A DNA stretch of 64,000 nucleotides, from contig CP082230.1 in the NCBI GenBank assembly GCA_019856515.1, positions 124,001 to 188,000 on the forward strand. The letters run 5' to 3'. The DNA comes from Prolixibacteraceae bacterium. GTDB taxonomy: Bacteria > Bacteroidota > Bacteroidia > Bacteroidales > Prolixibacteraceae. Under the pieces are notes generated by a model. The model saw only the letters and a program-made list of their open reading frames with translations, was not told the origin of the DNA and did no database searches. Position 1 is the stretch's first letter, and each line of letters opens with the position of its first letter. Below, piece by piece: positions 8,969 to 16,873 of the stretch. The translations under genes and the position numbers were made by a program.

Positions 8969-9485
8969 TGAAACATTTGGCTTCGTTCTACCTCTAGAGG
9001 TATAGTAAAATAGCTTATAATGCTTATTTGTATTCATTCAAATTTAGATTCACACCTTTGGGTCTTTTGTGTGGTGATCTATCTTTCTGTGAATGAGTAA
9101 AATTAGTGTTATTTTATCATTGAATAGATGACAACTCTTTTTATTGATGATCTTCGTTGACCTTGTTTGCCATAGATCTTCAATCCTAAACTAAAGAACG
9201 GATTTCTATATCCAAATGAAATATTAGGATATAGATACAATAGTGTAACGATTCATGTGCCTGAGTTTAGATCTTCATATTGAGTGTATTATGTAATAGC
9301 AATGTTTAGGGGTATCATTGTAATCTATTCATACTAGAACGAGTACGCGTGATTTTGACTGTAATGTTTACTTCATTTCTAGATATATTTATCTTATTGG
9401 ACAATGTTAAATGATGAAAACTAGTGTATTGTAATAGAATTTCTTTTTATCATTATCATAACGAACCAATAAAACTGCAAATACA
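8969..9485. other. Gene-free stretch between ferredoxin and aldose epimerase
   Basis: About 0.5 kb of AT-rich DNA between divergent genes. I see no convincing ORF, tRNA or strong hairpin. It must hold the promoter of the aldose epimerase gene, but no clear TAnnTTTG box was found. Confidence 0.5.
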
Positions 9486-10628
9486 ATGAGAAGGATAAGA
9501 GGGATGCTAATTTTGTTAATATACATTTGTTGCTGCTTTTTCTGTGAGGGGAGGTCTGAGGAACTAAGTTGCTCTAGGACACCTTTTGGAATAACTCCTG
9601 AAGGAGGTGAGGTGTATGCATATTGTCTCAAAAGTAAAAGTATGGAAGTTACGATAATAAATTATGGCGCTTCTGTGCAGCGAATAAGAGTCGATGATAG
9701 GTATGGGAAGAGACGGGATGTTGTTCTAGGTCATCGTAGCCTCGATGGATATCTATCTAAAAAAGGGTATTTTGGTTGTGTCGTTGGTCGTTATGCCAAT
9801 CGAATAGAAGGAGGTTCTTTTGTTTTAAATGGGAAAAATTATCAGCTTTCAAAGAATAACAGTGGAAATACTCTTCATGGAGGAAATCAGGGGTTGAGTC
9901 ATAAATTATGGAGAGGGACTATGTTTGAGACAAAAGATAGCATTGGAGTAATCCTTGAATTTACAAGCCCACATTTAGATGAAGGATTTCCAGGAGAGTT
10001 GAAATGTCAAGTTGTCTATTCATTAAAAAAGAAAAACTGTCTTTCGATAGCTTATCATGTTACTTCTGATAGACCTACTGTTGTAAATTTAACTAATCAC
10101 ACATATTTTAATCTATATGATGGAGGTCGTACGAATATATGGCAACACAAATTAAAAATATTTGCTTCCAAGTATACTCCTGTTGATGAAAATATGATAC
10201 CAACAGGGCATATAAAGAGTATTTATGAATCCCCATTTGATTTTAGTAAACTCTCGTTAATGGGTGAAATGTTTGACTTAACAAACCACCAAATAAAGAT
10301 CGCGAAAGGATATGATCATAATTTTGTTTTAAGTCGAGAAAAAGCCAAGCATGACAAACTAATGTTAGCAACAATTCTACAAGAGGATAGGTCTGGAATT
10401 ACTTTACAGGTATACACAACAGAACCTGGAGTACAAATATATACTGCAAACTATTTAGATGGTACGATTTCGAATTGGGATGGAGGTTATTATCCGCAAT
10501 ATGGAGGAGTAACCTTTGAAACGCAGCATTTTGCGAATAGTCCGAACATTCCTTCTTTTCCATCTACAACTATTACTCCAGATCAACCATTTAAGAGTGT
10601 TACTCAATGGCGGTTTTTTATGGACTAA
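9486..10628 (+). CDS. Secreted aldose 1-epimerase (mutarotase)
   Basis: A 380-residue galactose-mutarotase-fold protein that interconverts alpha and beta anomers of aldoses. A signal sequence (MLILLIYICCCFFCEG) suggests a periplasmic form. Family motifs are intact: FGCVVGRYANRIEGG, NTLHGGNQG (His131), NLTNHTYFNL with the catalytic His205, GYDHNF (Asp277, sugar binding) and TFETQHFANSPN with the catalytic base Glu345. It precedes the GH20 hexosaminidase gene by about 150 bp on the same strand, which fits a role in periplasmic processing of released sugars. The sugar it prefers is not readable. Confidence 0.92.
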   Translation: MRRIRGMLILLIYICCCFFCEGRSEELSCSRTPFGITPEGGEVYAYCLKSKSMEVTIINYGASVQRIRVDDRYGKRRDVVLGHRSLDGYLSKKGYFGCVVGRYANRIEGGSFVLNGKNYQLSKNNSGNTLHGGNQGLSHKLWRGTMFETKDSIGVILEFTSPHLDEGFPGELKCQVVYSLKKKNCLSIAYHVTSDRPTVVNLTNHTYFNLYDGGRTNIWQHKLKIFASKYTPVDENMIPTGHIKSIYESPFDFSKLSLMGEMFDLTNHQIKIAKGYDHNFVLSREKAKHDKLMLATILQEDRSGITLQVYTTEPGVQIYTANYLDGTISNWDGGYYPQYGGVTFETQHFANSPNIPSFPSTTITPDQPFKSVTQWRFFMD

Positions 10629-10780
10629 TTATGAATGTGTTTTTTTATATTCAATGGAATGAATATAAAAAAATTTCATATGTTTATGATTATGACTATA
10701 TTGAAACGATATTAACATAAAGAGACTTTAGTGTTATAGAAGTCTCTTTAATAATAACTGAATTTAAACACACATTGAGA

Positions 10781-13093
10781 ATGAAAAAAAGATGTATTAT
10801 TATCTGCACTTTACTCGTAGCAGTTTTTCTATCATCCTGTAGTGAAAATACTACTGTGAATGAGTATCCATTGATACCTTATCCAGAAAGTTTATCTCCC
10901 AAACAAGGACAATTTATTGTCGACACTTCTACTAAAATAGAATACAAAGGAGGAGATGATGCTGCTTTTGTAGCCTCTGAATTTGCTAATTTTATCACCA
11001 AAGCCACAGGGTATAAACTTAATGTCTCTAAACTTGACAAAGACAACAGTAATGTTGTACGATTTGTGGAGGATACTTCTTTACAAGGAGTAAAAGGGAG
11101 TTATCAATTGACAGTTAATGAGGATCAGGTTATAATTACCTCTAATACTCCAGTTGGTTTGTTTTATGGCTTCCAGTCTTTGCGCCAATTGTTACCTGTG
11201 GAGATAGAGTCTAAGCAGGTCGTTGCGAATAAAGAATGGACTGTTCCTTGTGTTGAAATTAAAGATGCACCATTATTGAAGTATCGAGGTTTAATGTTAG
11301 ATGTGGGTCGTCATTTCTTTCCTGTTTCATTTATAAAGAAGTATATCGACCTTCTTGCATATCATAAGTTGAATGTTTTTCATTGGCACTTGACCGAAGA
11401 TCAAGGGTGGCGTATTGAGATAAAAAAATATCCTCAATTGCAAAAGGTAGCAGCTTATCGAAATGGAACGATTGTTGGACATCAAAGAAGTGGGTCTAAT
11501 TATGACAATAAGAAATACGGTGGCTTTTATACACAAGAAGAGGCCAGAGAAGTGGTTGCTTATGCTGCCAAACGATTTGTAACAGTTATCCCTGAAATAG
11601 AACTTCCTGGTCACTCTCAGGCTGCACTTACTGCATATCCTTATTTAGGATGTACAGGAGGACCATATGAGGTGTCAAAGCGTTGGGGAGTCCTTAAAGA
11701 AGTTTATTGTGCCGGTAATGAGCAAACCTTTGAATTCTTACAAGATGTTCTAACAGAGGTGATGGATATTTTTCCATCTAAATATATTCATATTGGGGGA
11801 GATGAATGTCCCAAAGAGCGTTGGAGTCACTGTAAGAAGTGTCAGAAACGTATGAAGGCAGAGAACTGTAAAGACGAACATGAATTACAAAGTTATTTTA
11901 TCCAGCGTGTTGAGAAGTTCTTAAATGCTAATGGACGACAAATAATTGGTTGGGATGAAATTCTAGAAGGTGGTTTAGCTCCCAATGCTACTGTTATGTC
12001 ATGGAGAGGTGAAAAAGGTGGTATCGAAGCTGCAAAACAGGGGCATGATGTTGTTATGACTCCAGGTTCACACTGTTATTTAGATCATTATCAGAATACT
12101 GCGAGTGAAGAGCCTTTGGCAATTGGTGGTTTCCTTCCATTAAGTAAAGTATATAGTTATAATCCATTCCCTGCATCATTAACTCCTGATCAAAAGAAGC
12201 ACATAATTGGTGTTCAAGGAAATGTTTGGACCGAGTATATGCCTAATAGTGATCATGTTGAATATATGGTCTATCCGAGAGCTTGTGCATTGTCTGAAGT
12301 GGCATGGTTATCTTCTGACAAAAAGTCCTTCAGTCGATTTAAGAAGAATATGAAAGATCATAAGAAGCGTTTAGAGCTTTTGGGTGTGAATTTCTTTGAT
12401 AAAGTACTCGCTCCTAAACCATCAGTTATAAACCTTCGATTTGTGGATAAAGGTGAATTAGCTTTTGAAAATACCTCAATTGATGGAGATCTTTTTTATA
12501 CATTAGATGGATCCACTCCAACGAGTAAGTCGTTGAAATATAATGGTCCTATAACGATTACTAAACCTGGTGTGGTGAAATGTATAAACATCATTTCTCC
12601 AAAAGAGAAAAGTACTATTGTTTCTGTTCCTGTAGAACAGATCTCATATATCGAGGCCAATGTTTCAAAAGGAACGAAAAGTGGGTTGGATGGATACTTA
12701 ATAAAGAAGAAGGTCTCGTCATGTAGTCAGCTTAAGGTCGTGGATGGAAAACGTTTTACTGCGAAGCACGTGAAGATTGTAAAGAGTGCGCCAGAAGATC
12801 ATTTTGGTTTAATATTTAACGGGGTAATCACTGTCCCAGAAGACAATATTTACACGTTTAGTATTGGTTCTGATGATGGTTCTACTTTGTCAATTAATGA
12901 TAAGATGCTCGTTAATAATGATGGCGCCCATGGAATGCAGTGGAAATCAGATATCATAGCTCTAAAATCAGGCTCCTATCCTATTAGTATTCGTTATTTC
13001 GAAGGTACTGGTGGGAATACACTTAGACTTCGAGTAAAGGTTGGTAACAAAAAGCCGACATCTATTCCTGCGGAATGGCTAAGTCATAACTAG
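10781..13093 (+). CDS. GH20 beta-N-acetylhexosaminidase lipoprotein with PA14 domain
   Basis: A 770-residue lipoprotein (lipobox LSSC, Cys20). A GH20b N-terminal domain (about 25-155) precedes the GH20 catalytic barrel (about 160-510), which has HWHLTEDQGWRIEI and the catalytic pair Asp341-Glu342 in GGDECPKERW. A chitobiase-type C-terminal domain (YTLDGSTPTS) and a PA14-like carbohydrate-binding domain (about 640-770, YTFSIGSDDGSTLSIND) follow. It removes terminal beta-GlcNAc/GalNAc from glycans at the cell surface or in the periplasm. With the PL8 lyases and sulfatase downstream this fits glycosaminoglycan or host-glycan use. ATG at 10781 was chosen over the in-frame TTG two codons upstream. 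Confidence 0.93.
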   Translation: MKKRCIIICTLLVAVFLSSCSENTTVNEYPLIPYPESLSPKQGQFIVDTSTKIEYKGGDDAAFVASEFANFITKATGYKLNVSKLDKDNSNVVRFVEDTSLQGVKGSYQLTVNEDQVIITSNTPVGLFYGFQSLRQLLPVEIESKQVVANKEWTVPCVEIKDAPLLKYRGLMLDVGRHFFPVSFIKKYIDLLAYHKLNVFHWHLTEDQGWRIEIKKYPQLQKVAAYRNGTIVGHQRSGSNYDNKKYGGFYTQEEAREVVAYAAKRFVTVIPEIELPGHSQAALTAYPYLGCTGGPYEVSKRWGVLKEVYCAGNEQTFEFLQDVLTEVMDIFPSKYIHIGGDECPKERWSHCKKCQKRMKAENCKDEHELQSYFIQRVEKFLNANGRQIIGWDEILEGGLAPNATVMSWRGEKGGIEAAKQGHDVVMTPGSHCYLDHYQNTASEEPLAIGGFLPLSKVYSYNPFPASLTPDQKKHIIGVQGNVWTEYMPNSDHVEYMVYPRACALSEVAWLSSDKKSFSRFKKNMKDHKKRLELLGVNFFDKVLAPKPSVINLRFVDKGELAFENTSIDGDLFYTLDGSTPTSKSLKYNGPITITKPGVVKCINIISPKEKSTIVSVPVEQISYIEANVSKGTKSGLDGYLIKKKVSSCSQLKVVDGKRFTAKHVKIVKSAPEDHFGLIFNGVITVPEDNIYTFSIGSDDGSTLSINDKMLVNNDGAHGMQWKSDIIALKSGSYPISIRYFEGTGGNTLRLRVKVGNKKPTSIPAEWLSHN

Positions 13094-13113
13094 GGCTTTA
13101 ATATAAACCTTAT

Positions 13114-13148
13114 AAAAAAGACAACTCAATTATCGAGTTGTCTTTTTT
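13114..13148 (+). terminator. Intrinsic terminator after GH20
   Basis: Perfect 14-bp inverted repeat (13114-13127 with 13135-13148, 7-nt loop) with an A-run on the left and a T-run on the right, about 20 bp after the GH20 stop. Confidence 0.9.
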
Positions 13149-13238
13149 GTATTTTGAATGATGATATTGTTAATAACGTAATTTTGTAATAAGTAGATTT
13201 AAAGCCATTGGAAGAGTTCGACTACATCTTTACTTGGA

Positions 13239-15752
13239 CTATGATCTAATTTGCTCAATATCGACACTTTTAATATTAAATTGTGGTAAAATCTTTCCAA
13301 TAAAAGGAGAAATATCTCTACCTGTAAACGTAAGTGCTAATCGTTTTTTTGCACGTGTTATACCCACATATAAAAGTCTAGCAGATTCATCCTTTTCATC
13401 TCTATCAGCCATGGGGTGAGGGAAGTCTTTTGACGAGATGCTTGGTATAATTACATTATCAAACTCAAGACCTTTTGCTTTATGAATGGTGGAGATCAAG
13501 AGATCTTCCTTTCCAAAATATAGGTCTACTTCTTTACAGTTTTTGTAGTAAGGCACTAATTCTAGCATTCCTTCATAGGCCGATTCATATTCTTTCCCTT
13601 CTGTAAAATATTCGATATGATCTAACCACTTTTGGATATTTAGGTCTGTTTGGATCCACTTTTCCTGTTGTGTCGTTCCTATGATTCCATTGATAATTTG
13701 TATAAATGAGACTCTTTCTCGTATGATCTTTAAAAATGCATTATAACGAGGAAGAAAACTAGTCTGTAGAGCCTTTCGAATCTTCAGTGTCTCTTTAAGT
13801 GAAAAGAAGTTATTCTGACGATCGATCATCTCTTTTGCTTTATCTACAGTAAAATAGAGTAAATTACAAGTCGCTAAGACATCATCTAGTGCATTGTGAC
13901 TGTTTTTACCTTCAATCTTGAACCTTTCAAGTAAATACTCCAATCGATAAGATCTCTCTGTAGGGTAAAGCTTTCTGCTCATTACAAGGGTATCAATGAT
14001 CGGGTACTCTTTATAAATATTCTCACCAATATGCCTATCGATATTATTTTTGAGCATTTGGATGTCGAAGGGTGCATTGTGTGCTACAAGCTTAGTATCT
14101 TCTCCAATAAATTGAATAAAGTCTCTAAGTACAACTTCGGCTTCTTCTCCGTGTTTATCTAAATATTGTGGTGTAATATGGTGGATTTCTACCGTTTGAT
14201 CTAGTGCTTGATTGGTTCTAATATAACGATTGAAGGTAGCGATATTCTTGCCATCTTTCATTTTTACCGCAGCAATCTGAATGATATCGTTCTCTTTTGT
14301 ATCTCTACCTGTTGTCTCTGTATCAAACACAATTAATGTGTCGTCTTTGATAGAGTGATAGTATGAAACAATTGGAACTTCAGACGGATCTAAACTAAGT
14401 TCATTAGGAGTCATTCCACAGTCTTGCAGGTCTTTGATAAATCGTCTAGCCTGTTTTAATGTTAGACCACTAATATCTTTAGAAAGTATACGGCTCCAAG
14501 ACACATAGTCAATAGGATCAATGGAAATTGATAGCAGAGCCATTAGATCTTTAATCTCTCTACGAGAGAAAAAATCGGTACCTGATACCATAAAATATGG
14601 AATATCTTGCTCATTTAATATGGCATCTAACTCTGTTGCTTCTTTATTTGTACGAACAAGAATAGCTGTTTTGTTCTCTTCTTGTTTTAGATACCATGGT
14701 AGGATATGGTGAATGATGTAACATTTTTCATAATAACTATGATGCCCCGGTATATTTCGTATACATAAGGCCATCGCTGGAGGTACGGAGAAGACTTGAT
14801 GTGATGTTTGCTCTTTCCAATAGTCGTTGGAAATATTCTCTCTCTGATATAAATCAAACGTTCTCTGAAGATAGGATGGAGATCTGAAATTTACACTCAA
14901 CGTATGAATTGATGATGGGTCACTCTTCTGTGTAGCTGTAATCTTTCTTTTAAAAAGAGATGATTGCGCTCCAATAAAAGAGTAGATGGATTGTGATGGA
15001 TCTCCAAAAAATAGTCGTGTACTACCTTGAGAAATATAATCTATAATCTTCCATTGAATGGGATTTATATCCTGAACTTCATCAACTTCAACCCAAGAGA
15101 AGTTCGTGAGCTTATACTGTTCCGTGGTTCTATTATGAAGAAAATTATATGTTAGATTTAGGATGTCGTCAAAATCTAGAAGATGGTAATTGGTTTTTAT
15201 ATTCTCATATTTATCACAGACTGTAACCAGTTGCTTTTTATCTTTTACTCTTAAATATTGCTTTGTCTCATTATTACGAAGCGCTTCATTTATACCCAAA
15301 CGCTCTTGTTTGAACCATGAGTTTATTGCAATAAAATTACCTGCAGAAAGTCTTTTAAAAGAGTATCCTGTATTGTATAAGATATGATCCGTTTCATCAA
15401 GAATATCTTGAATAATTTGCTTTTGATCTTCTCCGTCTATAATTTGTTTGTGCCTAGAAATTAGATTGTTTTGGAAGAGGAACTGACTGCAAAAGTGGTG
15501 TACATTACCTACCAACACTTGAGAATCCAACTGATAACGTTCAATTCTCTCCTTCATGCTTAATGCTGCACGATTGGTGAAAGTCAAACAAATAATCTCT
15601 TTTGGCGTCTCTCCCTCTTCTAGTAATTGGTAAATCCACTGTGATAGTAGTTCTGTTTTCCCTGAACCAGGAGGAGCGATAATAAAGTGATTTCCTTCTC
15701 TGATTGATAGTATCTCCTGTTGTTCAGGTGTAAATTGAATTCTCTGGTCCAT
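13239..15752 (-). CDS. UvrD/Rep-type helicase with embedded DnaQ-like exonuclease
   Basis: An 837-residue SF1 DNA helicase fused to a DEDDh 3'-5' exonuclease. Helicase motifs: Walker A APPGSGKT (26-33), motif Ia LTFTNRAA, motif II VDEVQD (about 223-228), motif III GDPSQSIYSFIGA (about 250), motif V STIHKAKGLEFDNVIIP (about 755) and motif VI LLYVGITRAKKRL. Between motifs IV and V sits a complete exonuclease (about 470-640) with Asp477/Glu479 in FDTETTG, Asp563 in HNAPFD and His619/Asp624 in SHNALDDV. All catalytic residues of both enzymes are present. It is likely a DNA-repair or recombination enzyme. ATG at 15752 was chosen over an upstream TTG. It appears monocistronic. Confidence 0.88.
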   Translation of the reverse strand: MDQRIQFTPEQQEILSIREGNHFIIAPPGSGKTELLSQWIYQLLEEGETPKEIICLTFTNRAALSMKERIERYQLDSQVLVGNVHHFCSQFLFQNNLISRHKQIIDGEDQKQIIQDILDETDHILYNTGYSFKRLSAGNFIAINSWFKQERLGINEALRNNETKQYLRVKDKKQLVTVCDKYENIKTNYHLLDFDDILNLTYNFLHNRTTEQYKLTNFSWVEVDEVQDINPIQWKIIDYISQGSTRLFFGDPSQSIYSFIGAQSSLFKRKITATQKSDPSSIHTLSVNFRSPSYLQRTFDLYQRENISNDYWKEQTSHQVFSVPPAMALCIRNIPGHHSYYEKCYIIHHILPWYLKQEENKTAILVRTNKEATELDAILNEQDIPYFMVSGTDFFSRREIKDLMALLSISIDPIDYVSWSRILSKDISGLTLKQARRFIKDLQDCGMTPNELSLDPSEVPIVSYYHSIKDDTLIVFDTETTGRDTKENDIIQIAAVKMKDGKNIATFNRYIRTNQALDQTVEIHHITPQYLDKHGEEAEVVLRDFIQFIGEDTKLVAHNAPFDIQMLKNNIDRHIGENIYKEYPIIDTLVMSRKLYPTERSYRLEYLLERFKIEGKNSHNALDDVLATCNLLYFTVDKAKEMIDRQNNFFSLKETLKIRKALQTSFLPRYNAFLKIIRERVSFIQIINGIIGTTQQEKWIQTDLNIQKWLDHIEYFTEGKEYESAYEGMLELVPYYKNCKEVDLYFGKEDLLISTIHKAKGLEFDNVIIPSISSKDFPHPMADRDEKDESARLLYVGITRAKKRLALTFTGRDISPFIGKILPQFNIKSVDIEQIRS

Positions 15753-15824
15753 TCCCGTCACTTTAATATTAAGCAATTATTTGATATCTAAAGTTAAAAA
15801 AAACGATGATGGGAACAATGACGT

Positions 15825-15862
15825 ATTACATCTTATTTCCTATTTAGGAAATAAGATGTAAT
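15825..15862. repeat. Perfect 16-bp hairpin beside decayed element A
   Basis: Inverted repeat 15825-15840 with 15847-15862 around a 6-nt loop, no immediate T-run. It lies 73 bp upstream of the helicase start and ends 5 bp before the element's left terminal repeat. Its role is unknown; it may be a terminator-type stem left from the locus before the insertion. Confidence 0.5.
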
Positions 15863-16402
15863 TAAAAGGCTCTTTCCGAAACTTGGTGTGTAACCCATAT
15901 GGCATTACAACCAAATCATCAATGCAACGCGATATTTTCCAATTAAATTACGATAAACAGACCATCGTTTATTGTAGGTTTAAGCTTTTTGAACACGTTA
16001 CTATAATAATTTCATCAAAAACATCACGAACACATATCGTTATGGTTTCTTAACTCTTTTGCATCACCAAACCTATAGCATGACAATAGAATATTGATCT
16101 ATTAAACATTTTTGATGAAGCAACTATCAATGAAGTATCCTTGAAGTATCAATAAACTACAAAGGAAACCCTATCTAATATGTCTGTTATTTCCTATAAG
16201 TAGAAGCACTTTTCCGATCCTAGTTATCATAAGAATCATGAACAATCTTAATAGGGTAATTCATGGTCTTTATGCCCCCTCATAGGAACACGCCGCTCGA
16301 GCTCGGAAACAGAATCGATTGCAATCAGACTCCTGTATTCTCGATGCCATATATCGCCAAAATTAGTAACATAGAAGAGTTTAGATGTCTATTAAAGCAG
16401 TG

Positions 16403-16504
16403 CAATTATTGGACAACACATTCAAGATGGAAGAAGATCACGAATCATTGAAATATTATCCTAAAGAATACAACCTGCGAGATGATAACGTTTTAGATAA
16501 ATAG
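16403..16504 (+). pseudogene. C-terminal fossil of the element's protein (copy A)
   Basis: A 33-codon frame ending LKYYPKEYNLRDDNVLDK and TAG. Copy B carries the same frame with LKYYPKGYNLRDDDVLDK and the same stop. Shared frame and stop, with amino-acid-level similarity, argue that this was once coding, most likely the end of a transposase. Upstream the frame is broken by stops and shifts. Confidence 0.5.
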
Positions 16505-16625
16505 AGATTCATAAAGAACCCTTAAAGCCGCCATCACCTGACTAACATGCTACTAACACCTGCTTTTTCTTGGGTATCTTTCCAAGTATATTCGAAATTC
16601 CCTCACCCAAAAAGGGAAATCGATG

Positions 16626-16658
16626 AATGAACTTCGAGTGAACTTTGAATGAACTTCG
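16626..16658. repeat. 11-bp-period direct repeats in element A
   Basis: Three consecutive 11-bp units (AATGAACTTCG, AGTGAACTTTG, AATGAACTTCG). The same array occurs in copy B at 50936-50968. Confidence 0.7.
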
Positions 16659-16815
16659 AGCCATCTCAGGGGAAAAGCAGATGATAGTAGCTTGTTGGTC
16701 AGAGTAAGGTGATATTGATGTCATCGGATGTGATAATGGTGTATGAGCATTGTTCTATTTAATATGGTCACACACCAAGTCTCGGAAAGAGCCAATTACC
16801 AATTACAATTTAACA

Positions 16816-16849
16816 GACAGCACTCTAAGCTACGCTTGAAAGTGCTGTC
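16816..16849 (-). terminator. Terminator-like hairpin after PL8 lyase 1
   Basis: Nine-bp outer stem (GACAGCACT with AGTGCTGTC) plus an inner AAGC/GCTT pairing, 25 bp past the lyase stop on the minus strand. It is related in sequence to the hairpin after PL8 lyase 2 (20472-20505), as expected for a duplicated unit. The T-tract is weak. Confidence 0.6.
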
Positions 16850-16873
16850 GAATGATAAAATCAAAGCAGTCAA

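Larger units (their letters stand above)
15868..16793 (+). mobile_element. Decayed insertion element, copy A
   Basis: About 926 bp bounded by 28-bp terminal inverted repeats (15868-15895 and 16766-16793; 26 of 28 positions match; outer end GGCTCTTTCCGA). A second, inverted and more worn copy lies at about 50855-51747. The interior has no intact ORF but keeps a shared reading-frame remnant (16403-16504), an internal imperfect inverted repeat (about 16535-16575 with 16670-16718) and an 11-bp-period array (16626-16658). No clean target duplication was found. The element is either a dead IS or a non-autonomous derivative. The family is not recognised; the GGCTCTT ends faintly recall ISL3. Confidence 0.7.

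Noticed and set aside
16263..16451. 62-codon plus-strand ORF inside element A
   Set aside because: Not conserved in copy B's frame; part of decayed DNA. The conserved fossil is in another frame (16403-16504).
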